Shown in pieces: positions 46,468-54,675 of a stretch of DNA of 64,000 nucleotides. The DNA is taken from assembly GCF_000826685.1 (NCBI RefSeq), contig NZ_JROO01000001.1, forward strand, positions 62,001 to 126,000, read 5' to 3'. A program made the position numbers and the translations under genes. The notes beneath the pieces are model-generated. The model was given only the letters and a program-made list of their open reading frames with translations. It was not told the DNA's origin and made no database searches. The stretch's first letter is position 1, and each line of letters opens with the position of its first letter. Origin of the DNA: Streptomonospora alba (GTDB taxonomy: Bacteria; Actinomycetota; Actinomycetes; Streptosporangiales; Streptosporangiaceae).

Positions 46468-46881
46468 TCAACCGCGCAGATGCGGCCGGATGTCGGTCAG
46501 GAACGGGACGTCGGCGGGCAGCCAGTCGACGCCGCAGAGCCCGCCGGCATCCAACCAGCGCAGCGCGAGGTGCTCCAGCGCACGGGGTTCGGGCCCGTCC
46601 GCGGGCAGCTCGGCGAGCCACACCCGCAGCACGGCGGCCGAACCGTCGTCGCGGACGGGAAAGGAGACGTCGCCGCCGATCCGGCGCACCGGCTCGATGC
46701 GCACGCCCAGTTCCTCCTCGCACTCGCGCACGAGGGCGCGGGTGTCGGACTCGCCGGGATCGACCTTGCCGCCGGGAAGCTCCCAGCGCCCGCGCATCAC
46801 CGGGGGATGGGACCGCTGAGCGGCGAGCACCGCGCCGTCGCGGACGATCGCGGCGCCGACGACGATCTGGGAGTGGGGCAC
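46468..46881 (-). CDS. Nudix hydrolase, MutT-type 8-oxo-dGTP diphosphatase
   Basis: 137 residues with a complete Nudix box, GGKVDPGESDTRALVRECEE then ELGV (GX5EX7REUXEEXGU), preceded by MRGRWELP. The size, and an N-terminal strand starting directly at the start codon, suit MutT-like house-cleaning enzymes that hydrolyse oxidised dGTP, though other nucleotides are possible. The GTG at 46881 lies 6 nt after TAATCT, with no ribosome site. It is upstream of typA on the same strand, with a 169-nt gap. Confidence 0.85.
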   Translation of the reverse strand: MPHSQIVVGAAIVRDGAVLAAQRSHPPVMRGRWELPGGKVDPGESDTRALVRECEEELGVRIEPVRRIGGDVSFPVRDDGSAAVLRVWLAELPADGPEPRALEHLALRWLDAGGLCGVDWLPADVPFLTDIRPHLRG

Positions 46882-46887
46882 GAGCCA

Positions 46888-46893
46888 AGATTA
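46888..46893 (-). promoter_or_regulatory. Leaderless -10 box of the Nudix gene
   Basis: TAATCT on the minus strand, exactly 6 nt before the GTG at 46881. Confidence 0.5.
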
Positions 46894-47001
46894 GCCGCGC
46901 CCGCACCCCGCCGATCCGCGGACCCCGCCCGGCACGAGCGCCTCCCCTGCCGTTCCCGGCGCCAGGACGACCCTACGCACGCGATCGCCAAGCCGCAGGG
47001 G

Positions 47002-47448
47002 TCAGGCCGCCATGCGGGTGTGCTCCGCACGGCCGCCGGCCTCGGCGCCCAGGCGGCGGGCGGCGCCCTCGGGATCGGCGGCGGGGTGGGTGGACTGTGC
47101 GCCGCCGTCCTCTCGCCAGCGGAACAGACCGCCCCAGCACCACACCGTCAGGCCGCTGCGCAGGGAGAGCATCGCCACCCGACCCAGCGCACCGCCGTAG
47201 AGCCGCTGGCCGCCCGATTCGGACAGGCGGTCGCGCAACCGGGCGACGGCTTCGGCGGAGGTCGCTGGAGCTGCGGCGGAGATCGTCGAGAGGCTACCCA
47301 CGGAGGAAGGACCTTTCCAGTCGGCACCTGCGGGCACGGATGCCCGCTGCGGCGATGCTGCGGCACGGCGCGGCCGGGCGCGCCTGTCGTCGACGTCGCT
47401 AATCCCCGTATCCGGCCGCCCGTAAACGGCCACAGTCGATTCGGTCAC
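47002..47448 (-). CDS. Hypothetical protein (148 aa)
   Basis: Not recognised. The N-terminal half is low-complexity (Ala/Ser/Arg). The C-terminal half looks folded: RLYGGALGRVAMLSLRSGLT then VWCWGGLFRWREDGG, rich in Trp and beta-strand pattern. No membrane helix or signal peptide. The start is uncertain (GTG 47448 or GTG 47433); no ribosome site is clear. The 63-bp palindrome copy 2 lies 68 nt upstream in the orientation that gives the GNRA loop on this gene's strand. Confidence 0.55.
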   Translation of the reverse strand: MTESTVAVYGRPDTGISDVDDRRARPRRAAASPQRASVPAGADWKGPSSVGSLSTISAAAPATSAEAVARLRDRLSESGGQRLYGGALGRVAMLSLRSGLTVWCWGGLFRWREDGGAQSTHPAADPEGAARRLGAEAGGRAEHTRMAA

Positions 47449-47515
47449 GACTCGGTCAAGGGGCGGCCGCGCGGCGGCGGCGCGTGCCCGGCGCTTCCTG
47501 CGCGCCGCCGGGGCC

Positions 47516-47578
47516 CGTTGATCTTGTACCTACGGTCACATGTGATCGCTCACAATGACCGTAGGTACAAGATCAACG
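47516..47578 (-). repeat. 63-bp palindromic repeat, copy 2
   Basis: The arms differ from perfect complementarity only at the outermost loop-proximal base. The centre reads TGTGATCGCTCACA on the plus strand, so the minus strand carries the GCGA tetraloop. It matches the reverse complement of 13931-13993 at 61 of 63 positions. It lies in an intergenic region between recD2 and the 148-residue ORF. Confidence 0.85.
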
Positions 47579-48491
47579 CTGGTGCCTGGACCAGGGCCGC
47601 TAAAGACCGCGGCGACGGGCCGTGGGCGCGCGGGTGGCTCCCGCACGGCCGATCACAGGCGCAGTCCTCGGGCGCCGGTGGAGGCGGCGCCCGAGGCGGA
47701 GCGACGCTCCCCGGGGGGGAGTGGCGGGAACGTCGGCGTCCGATGGGACTGCGTCGCGGCGCGCCTGCACCGCCGATCGGTCGCCGCGCGGCGGCCGATC
47801 GGGGAGGGTGCTGCGGTGCGGCGGCCGGAAGAGGGGCCGGAGGGAGCTGGGCGCAGCGGCGGACACGGGTCGCCGTGCCGATGGCGGCCCTCCCGCTGCG
47901 ACGCGGCGGCGGCGCGGTGCGGGTGCCCCGGCGGCCGGTCGGCGCCGAACGCCGGTTCCGGCACCGGATGCGGGCACGACCACTCCGCCGAACCGCGGAT
48001 TCCCGTCCGGTTTCCGCTTCATAACGGGAGCCTATTCAATGGCCCCAGAACGCGGGGTGGAAACCTGAAAAACGGATCGCCGCGGTCGGGGCCGGGGCCG
48101 CCGCCGAACTCCGTTTTCACGACACCCGGACGAGTGCGCTCGCGCACCCGCCCTCGGAGAAGGCGGCGGCCCCGACCGGCCCGGTCGTCGTCCGGGAGGG
48201 ATCGAACGCGACCACGGCCCGCGGGCGGCGGCACGGGGAGAGGGGGCTGTGCCGCTGCCCGACTCCGAACACGGTACTGGATATCCCCCAATATTTCAGT
48301 TGTCCACTTATACGAATCCGTTGGCTGACACGAGACACCTATTACTGAAGTGCGCCCGAATCGTCTGTTATGCCACGAAAGAGGCGAAGGAATGTAGCAG
48401 CTTGGTATGCTTTTTCAGACATCGGAGACATTCGCTCCCCTTCCAGGGTTTCTCATGCGCAGCGTGCCGAATCAACGGTTCGGGACCGCAG
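47579..48491. other. Long gene-poor region before recD2 end
   Basis: About 900 bp with no frame I trust: those present are Arg/Gly/Pro-rich and mirror each other on both strands. The last 200 bp (about 48285-48475) are clearly A+T-richer, with runs such as TATTTCAG and CTTTTTCAG. A 73-residue minus frame (48117-48338) has ordinary-looking N-terminal sequence but no support. It may be a decayed gene or a regulatory or structural spacer. Confidence 0.4.
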
Positions 48492-50741
48492 TCAGAAATC
48501 GGCCAGACGCTGCGCGAGAGCCGTGAACCGCCGCCCCGCGCCCGCGTTGCGCACCGCCTGGGCCAGCGCGCGGCGCGAGCCCACCAGCACGACCAGCCGC
48601 TTGGCGCGCGTGATCGCCGTATAGAGCAGGTTGCGCTGCAGCATCATCCACGCGCTGGTCGTGACGGGTACGACCACGGCCGGATACTCGCTGCCCTGCG
48701 AGCGGTGGACCGTCACGGCATAGGCGTGCACCAGCTCGTCGAGCTCGGCGAAGTCGTAGGCGATGTCCTCGTCCTCGTCGGTGCGCACCGCCACCGACTG
48801 CTCCACGCTGTCGATGCCTGCGATGACGCCGAGGGTGCCGTTGAAGACGCCGTTCGCGCCCTTGTCGTAGTTGTTGCGGATCTGGGTGACCTTGTCGCCG
48901 ACGCGGAAGATCCGGCCGCCGAACCGGCGTTCGGCCACGCCCTCGCGCGAGGGCGTCAGAGCCTGCTGCAACAGCACGTTGAGATTGCCCGCGCCGGCCG
49001 GCCCTCGGTGCATGGGCGCCAGCACCTGGATGTCGCGCCGCGGGTCCAGGCCGAACGTGCGCGGGATGCGGTTGGCGACCACGTCGACGGTCAGCTCGGC
49101 CGTGGCCTCGGTCTCCTCGCTGGGGAACAGGAAGAAGTCCGACATCCCCTCGAACCGCGGCGGGGTTCCCGTGTTGATCCGGTGCGCGTTGGTCACCACG
49201 CCCGACTCCTGGGCCTGACGGAACACGTGTGTCAGCCGCACCCGCGGCAGTGGCGAGCGCTCGTCCAGCAGGTCGCGCAGCACCTGTCCGGCACCCACCG
49301 AGGGGAGCTGGTCCACGTCGCCGACCAGCAGCAGATGCGCGCCCGGCGGGACCGCCTTGGCCAGCTTGTTGGCCAGCAGCAGGTCGAGCATGGACGCCTC
49401 GTCGACCACCAGCAGGTCGCAGTCCAGCGGATTGTCGCGGTCGTAGGAGGCGTCGCCGCCCGGCTTGAGCTCCAGCAGCCGGTGCACCGTAGAGGCTTCG
49501 TGGCCGGTCAGCTCGGTCAGCCGCTTGGCCGCGCGGCCCGTCGGGGCCGCCAGGACGATCTTGTGCTTCTTCGCGGCGGCCAGGGTGATGATGGAGGCGA
49601 CGGTGAAGGACTTGCCGCATCCCGGACCGCCCGTCAGAACCGCGACCTTGCGGCTCAGCGCCAGCTTGACCGCGTTCCGCTGCTCCTCGGCCAGATCGGC
49701 GCCGGTGCGCCGGCTCAGCCAGTCCAGCGCCACGTCCCAATCGACGTCGGCGAAGGCGGGCATGCGGTCGGCCGAGGCGTTCAGCAGCCCGCGCAACTGC
49801 CCCGCGAGCGCCTCCTCGGCCCGCTGGAAGGGCACCAGGTAGACGGCGGTCGTCTCCTCGCCGTCAGGGCCCACGACCTTCTCCGAGACCACGCCCTCCT
49901 CGGCGACCAGCCGGGCCAGGCACTCGATCACCAGAGCGGAGTCGACCTGCAGGATCTTCACCGCCTCGGCGATCAGCCGCTCCTCGGGCAGGTAGCAGTG
50001 GCCGTCGTCGGTGGACTCCGACAGCGTGAACTGGATGCCGGCCATCACCCGCTCCGGGCTGTCGTGCGGGATGCCGACGGCCTGGGCGATGGTGTCGGCG
50101 GTCTTGAAACCGATCCCCCACACGTCGGTGGCCAGTCGGTAGGGCTCGTTGCGGACGATCGAGATGGAGGAGTCGCCGTACTTCTTGTAGATGCGCACAG
50201 CGAGCGAGGTGGTGACCCCGATTCCCTGCAGGAAGACCATCACCTCTTTGATGGCCTTCTGCTCCTCCCAGGCGTCGGCGATCAGCTTGGTCCGCTTGGG
50301 GCCCAGCTTCGGTACCTCGATGAGGCGCTCGGGGGTCTGCTCGATGACGTCGAGGGCGTCGACGCCGAAGTGGTCCACGATGTGTTCGGCCAGCCGCGGC
50401 CCGATCCCCTTGACCAGGCCGGACCCGAGGTAGCGGCGCACGCCCTGGACCGTGGCGGGCAGGACGGTGGTGTAGTTGTCGACCATGAACTGGCGGCCGT
50501 ACTGGGGGTGGGAGCCCCAGCGCCCCTCCAGCCGCAGCGACTCCCCGGGCTGGGCGCCCAGCAGCGCGCCGACCACCGTGGTCAGCTCTCCGCCTCCGCC
50601 GCGGCCGTTGTCGATCTTGGCGACCGTGTAGCCGGTCTCCTCGTTGGCGTAGGTGATGCGCTCCAGGACGCCTTCGAGCACCGTCGGCCGGAACCCGCCG
50701 CGCTCACCGGAACCGCCGCCCCGGCCCGACCGCTGGGCCAT
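48492..50741 (-). CDS. recD2: RecD2-type 5'-3' DNA helicase
   Basis: 749 residues. The N-terminal part has OB-like and helix-hairpin-helix segments (GIGPRLAEHIVDHFGVDAL, then PKLGPKRTKLI). The SF1B helicase core follows: Walker A GGPGCGKSFTVASI (near 375), Walker B VVDEASMLD, motif III GDVDQLPSVGAGQVL, VHRSQGSEYPAVVVPV and the C-terminal AITRAKRLVVLVGS. It matches stand-alone RecD2 (not the RecBCD subunit), involved in DNA repair and replication restart. ATG 50741 has GGAAGGGG 7 nt upstream; the frame extends to 51017 without family similarity. Confidence 0.93.
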   Translation of the reverse strand: MAQRSGRGGGSGERGGFRPTVLEGVLERITYANEETGYTVAKIDNGRGGGGELTTVVGALLGAQPGESLRLEGRWGSHPQYGRQFMVDNYTTVLPATVQGVRRYLGSGLVKGIGPRLAEHIVDHFGVDALDVIEQTPERLIEVPKLGPKRTKLIADAWEEQKAIKEVMVFLQGIGVTTSLAVRIYKKYGDSSISIVRNEPYRLATDVWGIGFKTADTIAQAVGIPHDSPERVMAGIQFTLSESTDDGHCYLPEERLIAEAVKILQVDSALVIECLARLVAEEGVVSEKVVGPDGEETTAVYLVPFQRAEEALAGQLRGLLNASADRMPAFADVDWDVALDWLSRRTGADLAEEQRNAVKLALSRKVAVLTGGPGCGKSFTVASIITLAAAKKHKIVLAAPTGRAAKRLTELTGHEASTVHRLLELKPGGDASYDRDNPLDCDLLVVDEASMLDLLLANKLAKAVPPGAHLLLVGDVDQLPSVGAGQVLRDLLDERSPLPRVRLTHVFRQAQESGVVTNAHRINTGTPPRFEGMSDFFLFPSEETEATAELTVDVVANRIPRTFGLDPRRDIQVLAPMHRGPAGAGNLNVLLQQALTPSREGVAERRFGGRIFRVGDKVTQIRNNYDKGANGVFNGTLGVIAGIDSVEQSVAVRTDEDEDIAYDFAELDELVHAYAVTVHRSQGSEYPAVVVPVTTSAWMMLQRNLLYTAITRAKRLVVLVGSRRALAQAVRNAGAGRRFTALAQRLADF

Positions 50742-50970
50742 CAGGACACCCCTTCCACAACCTCGGTCCACCCATGATGCCGCCTGCGGACGACATACGG
50801 GCGAGTGCGGCGGAAGGCGCGAAGGCGACGGGACACGGTGCCCGTCACGGTGAGCTTGAAGAACGGTGAGCAGGCGAGCGCCGAAGGCGAGGCACCCTCC
50901 GGGAACCACCCGCAGCGGGGACCACGGCTCGGGGATTAGGTTCGGCGGGCCAGAGGTGAACGTTGCGCGG

Positions 50971-51255
50971 TTACCTGGGAAGCACGTAGACGCCCCGCCC
51001 GTGCACGGCACGAACAAGCCCGCCTTCCACGAGGTAATCCGTGGCCTTGACGGCGGTCCCCCGTGCCACCTCGAACTCCTGCCGGAGCTGATTCAACGAC
51101 GGGATAGGCCGCCCGGGTGCATAGCGGCCTGCCTCGATACGAGCCGCAAGGATCGCTGCCAGTTGCAGCCACACAGGGTCCATGCCCTCGTGGTCGATCT
51201 CAGTATCGGGCCCGTAACCGGTCGGCAAGTCCATGCGGACAGAGTGCACCAGCAC
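50971..51255 (-). CDS. GntR-family winged-helix regulator, DNA-binding domain only
   Basis: 94 residues. PVWLQLAAILAARIEAGRYA, PSLNQLRQEFEVARGTAVKA and LVRAVHGRGVYVLP are the winged helix of GntR proteins; no effector domain follows, as in small YtrA-like or streptomycete stand-alone types. It is probably autoregulatory and acts on the divergent small genes. GTG 51255 is the first start; ATG 51234 is also possible, and neither has a good ribosome site. Tandem repeats lie just upstream. Confidence 0.82.
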   Translation of the reverse strand: MLVHSVRMDLPTGYGPDTEIDHEGMDPVWLQLAAILAARIEAGRYAPGRPIPSLNQLRQEFEVARGTAVKATDYLVEGGLVRAVHGRGVYVLPR

Positions 51256-51296
51256 GGGTCACCGGATTCTTTCGGGGAAGTGCATGGACCACCAAA

Positions 51297-51330
51297 GATC
51301 AGCGAGTACACCATGGATCAGTAGGGTACA
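51297..51330. promoter_or_regulatory. Tandem repeat, candidate GntR operator
   Basis: GATCAGCGAGTACA (51297-51310) and GATCAGTAGGGTACA (51316-51330) repeat with a period near 19-20 bp, two helical turns, in the divergent gap between the GntR gene and the small plus-strand genes. Confidence 0.45.
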
Positions 51331-51474
51331 GTTCGATTGACAACATCAAAGCGGCCCGGCGGAAGCGGCTACTTCCCCGGGCCCGGCCAAGCGATCGGAG
51401 CGCTTGACGTGTGCCACCTTATTGCTCTGATATGCCTACCGGTACGCCTTATCCGCCCCTCGAAAGGGCTGCAC

Positions 51475-51744
51475 GTGATGCCGCGTGCGGAACGCGTCGA
51501 CCGGAGGTCGACCATCCGCACGACATACCACGCACGGGTCCGCCCCTACGCGCCCCTTCCCGCAGCGCCGGCGCCCGACGTCGGGACTGTGTGCCGGACG
51601 CGCGCTCCCTCGGTCCGCCCCTACGCGCTCGCCGCGCTTCGTCGCAGGCACCGGTTCACCGGTGTCCGCGCGTTCGCCGGGACGCTTGAGCTCGTGGGTC
51701 GGCAGCCTGGACTTCGCGGCCCCATGGCGGGGGTGGCGGTATGA
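51475..51744 (+). CDS. Small hypothetical protein with duplicated VRPYA motif
   Basis: 89 residues, Arg/Ala-rich, with ARVRPYAPLP and later SVRPYALAAL; the DNA behind them is a near-direct repeat (about 51537 and 51613). GTG 51475 has AAAGGG 6 nt upstream; ATG 51478 is the alternative. The stop overlaps the next ATG as ATGA, which supports real coding. Similar small ORFs often accompany GntR/kinase groups in actinobacteria; the function is unknown. Confidence 0.55.
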   Translation: MMPRAERVDRRSTIRTTYHARVRPYAPLPAAPAPDVGTVCRTRAPSVRPYALAALRRRHRFTGVRAFAGTLELVGRQPGLRGPMAGVAV

Positions 51745-51944
51745 GCGCCGACGAGCTGCGCGGAGCGGCGACTCCACCCGTCGCGTACGCGCTGACCGAT
51801 GCCGAACGACTGGCACTGCGTGACCTGCTCGACGAGATGGTCGAGGCGACGGAGGACCACGTCTTCTGGTTCGGCCGTGCCCGCGAAGCCGCCCTGGAGA
51901 TCAGGCGCCGCCTCACCGCCCTGCTCGACGGCGCCGAAGGGTAG
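51741..51944 (+). CDS. Small acidic helical protein (67 aa)
   Basis: 67 residues, mostly one or two helices: LTDAERLALRDLLDEMVEAT then HVFWFGRAREAALEIRRRL. No known domain. The start ATG overlaps the previous stop (ATGA), indicating translational coupling. Followed after about 200 nt by the kinase gene. Confidence 0.65.
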   Translation: MSADELRGAATPPVAYALTDAERLALRDLLDEMVEATEDHVFWFGRAREAALEIRRRLTALLDGAEG

Positions 51945-52149
51945 TCCGGAGGCCGAATCCACCGGTTCGGACGTGGGCTCGAATCGAGGGCTCGGCGCTA
52001 GACTCCCGTCCACTGAAACGCGCACAGCACCGCCCGTCTCGTCCCCGCTCCCCCGCCCCCCGCTCACTCCGTCGAGTGCTTCGCGGTCGAAAGGGGGCGG
52101 GGACGGACGGGAAGGCGCGGGCACGTCTGCGAGCTGCTTGGGAGGCGCC

Positions 52150-53205
52150 ATGAAGGCCCGGGGGACGCGGCGCCTGAGTCGGCTGCTCCCCGGCGATCCG
52201 GCGGAGGTCGGCGGCTACGAGCTGGTGGGCCGCGTCGGCGCCGGCGGGATGGGTACCGTCTACGCCGGTACGGCACCGGGCATCCGCGGCTACCTGGCGG
52301 TGAAGGTCATCAACGGCGCGTACGCCGCCACCCCGGAGTTCCGTCGGCAGTTCGCACACGAGGCGCGGCTGCTGGCGCGTGTGAACAGCCCCTGCGTGGC
52401 CCGGTTCGTCCAGGCCGACGTGGAGGCCGAGCCCCCGTGGCTGGCCACCGAATACGTCCCCGGCCCGACGGTGCGCCACTACGTCGAGCGGCACGGGCCG
52501 CTGCGCGGCGGCATGCTGATCGGGCTCGCCGCGGGCGCCGCGGAGGCGATCCGGGGCGTGCACTCGGTGGGGATCGTCCACCGCGACCTCAAACCGAGCA
52601 ACGTGGTCATCGCGCCGTCGGGGCCCAAGATCCTCGACTTCGGAATCGCCCGCCCCACCACACGCGAGGACCCCACCCGCTGGATACGGCTGCGCCGGTT
52701 CCGGCAGGCCGTGCGGCGCTTGGGCCTGCCCGAACCGGAAAAGCTCCCCGGCGACGAGGACCGCAACGCGGCACCCCGCGACCGCGTAGGCACGCCCGGT
52801 TGGATCAGCCCCGAGCAGTACCGGCACGAACCCGCGACCGACCGCTCCGACGTGTTCCTGTGGGGCTGCCTCGTGGCGTTCGCGGCGGCTGCCCACAACC
52901 CGTTCGGCCACGGCCACCCCAAGGAACTCGCCCGCCGGGTGCTGCGGGAGGAGCCCGACCTCGATCGGCTGCCCGCCGAGCTGGAGCCCCTCGTACTGGC
53001 AGCGCTGTCCAAAGACCCCGCACAGCGGCCGGACTCCACACGGCTCCTGCGCGAGGTGATCGCCGCGGGGGGCGGGGAACCGACCTCGACCGCCGCCGCG
53101 CTGCCCCCAGCGGTCCGCGAGTTGCTGCGCACCCACTGGACCGAGGTCGCGGTGCGGCTGCCCCGGCCGCCCCGGGAACGCCCGTGGATGTGGTCGCCGC
53201 GATGA
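52150..53205 (+). CDS. Soluble Ser/Thr protein kinase
   Basis: 351 residues, nearly all kinase domain: Gly loop GRVGAGGMGTVYAG, Lys in LAVKVI, HRDLKPSN, DFG in ILDFGIARP, and PGWISPEQ in place of APE. An insert of about 45 residues lies between DFG and PGW (FRQAVRRLGLPEPEKLPGDE region), longer than usual. No transmembrane helix, so cytosolic, unlike the kinase at 9322. GGGAGG sits 4 nt before ATG 52150. It may act with the small ORFs and GntR regulator upstream; substrates are unknown. Confidence 0.9.
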   Translation: MKARGTRRLSRLLPGDPAEVGGYELVGRVGAGGMGTVYAGTAPGIRGYLAVKVINGAYAATPEFRRQFAHEARLLARVNSPCVARFVQADVEAEPPWLATEYVPGPTVRHYVERHGPLRGGMLIGLAAGAAEAIRGVHSVGIVHRDLKPSNVVIAPSGPKILDFGIARPTTREDPTRWIRLRRFRQAVRRLGLPEPEKLPGDEDRNAAPRDRVGTPGWISPEQYRHEPATDRSDVFLWGCLVAFAAAAHNPFGHGHPKELARRVLREEPDLDRLPAELEPLVLAALSKDPAQRPDSTRLLREVIAAGGGEPTSTAAALPPAVRELLRTHWTEVAVRLPRPPRERPWMWSPR

Positions 53206-53316
53206 CTGCGGGCGGCGGACGCTCACACCGGGCAAGCCCCACCGCCTCCCCGGAGACGACGAGGCCGCGCCCGACCGCCGACCCGCGTAGCCGTGTGCGC
53301 GTGCGCCTGCCGCTGC

Positions 53317-53803
53317 ACGCCGCCATGTCCTGCAGCGTCCGCCCGACCACGGTCAGGCGGATCGGAGCCCGGGTGGCGATCTCTCCTTCGGAGACGCGCA
53401 GCGAGTGGATCCGCACCGCCGAGGACACCGCCCGGGATCGGGAGGACCGCGGCCGGCACCGCAGCGCCATGTCGACGGTGCGCCCGTCCCAGGGCGAAAG
53501 CCCGTCGAGCCGCCACAGCCGGGCGGCGGTCTCCCGGCAGGCGAACGCGCCGGGAGCCAGCGCCAACTGCGCGGCGACCACAGCCCGTTTCAGCGGCGAG
53601 GCCAGCGCGCCGTAGCCCAGCACCCGGAACACGCCCCGGTGGGGAGTACGGGCCCAGGTCCCGCGGCGCAGGTGGCCGCCGATGTCCTGAGCGGAGAGCC
53701 CGGCCCGCCGGGCCTGTTCCCGGCTGATGAGCCCGAACTGAGCAGCGGCGAAGAGGGCCACGGCGTCGTCGCCGCGGCAGGGGAGTGACTTCTTGAAGAC
53801 CAT
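53317..53803 (-). pseudogene. Truncated AbiEi-like antitoxin-domain protein
   Basis: The first about 162 residues read as the family found upstream of DUF559 domains: AAAQFGLISREQARRAGL, then HRGVFRVLGY and ETAARLWRLDG, up to RLTVVGRTLQDMAA. After that the frame turns into Arg/Pro-rich sequence antisense to the kinase gene and stays open to 52805, so the usual C-terminal nuclease-like domain is missing. It is either a 3' deletion or a frameshift at about 53317. ATG 53803. It could still make a short protein. Confidence 0.55.
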
Positions 53804-53879
53804 GCTTCAAGGGTCATGGGGAGGGAGGCGGGGCGCCAGCGCGATCGAGGGGGTGTGGATAACTCGGCGAAAGGAACGG

Positions 53880-54638
53880 TCAGTCGGGAAGAAGGAAGTG
53901 GATCTCATCAGACAAAGCTCTTGCCGCCGGATCGGCTTGGGCCTGAAAAGCCTCTTCGTCGGCTTCAGCCCCATTCTCCACCGGCTTGTAGCTCAGTTCG
54001 CAGACAACGCCCTTCTTGCGCATGATCACCGAGTACTCTGAGCCCTCCGGAGCTCCACCCGGCATATAGAATACCGTCGCTCGATCCCCCCACGTACTCT
54101 TACCAGGGGATTCGTACTCACTTCCGTACTGGGAAGCGTAGTCCTCCTCGATCGACTTCATGACGGTCTTGGCTCGATCACGCACCGGAGTATCGCCATA
54201 CGATTCGACGTACGCTTCGTAGGAGAGCTCTAAGCGCCAGTCAGTCAAGCCGTCCGGGGATATGAGCCATGAGCATTCGTCTTCCACGGTCCTGAACCCC
54301 GAGGAAGGCTCAGGAGTAAGGGTGGCCGAGTCTGGAGGACTGCTCACCTCGTCCTGGCGCCTCGGGTAAAGTCCCGTCTTCAGCACATCATCGTCCATGG
54401 CGCCGCAGAGGTCGAGAAGCCCAGGCTTCATGGACTCCCGTGGTTCTCTGGACGGGAGTGAGGATCGCTCATCAGAGGCTGCAGGTCCCGTCACTGTATC
54501 CGTCAGCAAGCGCACCGATCCGACGAATACGCCGATAACGAGCAGAGCAGCTGTGGTGCCACAGCCGAACATGAGGAAGAAAGCGCGCCATCCATGGATC
54601 CCCTGCTTCTTCTTCGGCGCGGCTTTCTCTTCAGGCAT
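53880..54638 (-). CDS. Single-pass membrane protein of the T4SS-like operon
   Basis: 252 residues: a Lys-rich N-terminus (MPEEKAAPKKKQ), a helix (AFFLMFGCGTTAALLVIGVFV) and an outside domain with paired cysteines (LLDLCGAMDD, EDECSWLI and later VVCELSYK). Codon use is noticeably less G+C-rich than the surroundings, hinting at different ancestry. GAGGA lies 6 nt before ATG 54638. It follows the wall-hydrolase gene by 37 nt and ends the operon in this window. No known family recognised. Confidence 0.7.
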   Translation of the reverse strand: MPEEKAAPKKKQGIHGWRAFFLMFGCGTTAALLVIGVFVGSVRLLTDTVTGPAASDERSSLPSREPRESMKPGLLDLCGAMDDDVLKTGLYPRRQDEVSSPPDSATLTPEPSSGFRTVEDECSWLISPDGLTDWRLELSYEAYVESYGDTPVRDRAKTVMKSIEEDYASQYGSEYESPGKSTWGDRATVFYMPGGAPEGSEYSVIMRKKGVVCELSYKPVENGAEADEEAFQAQADPAARALSDEIHFLLPD

Positions 54639-54675
54639 TTTCGGTCCTCAGCAGTGACAAGGGGGCGAGCGACGT

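Noticed and set aside
48117-48338. 73-residue minus-strand frame in the gene-poor region
   Set aside because: Its N-terminus looks protein-like, but there is no ribosome site, no recognisable domain, and the rest is low-complexity.
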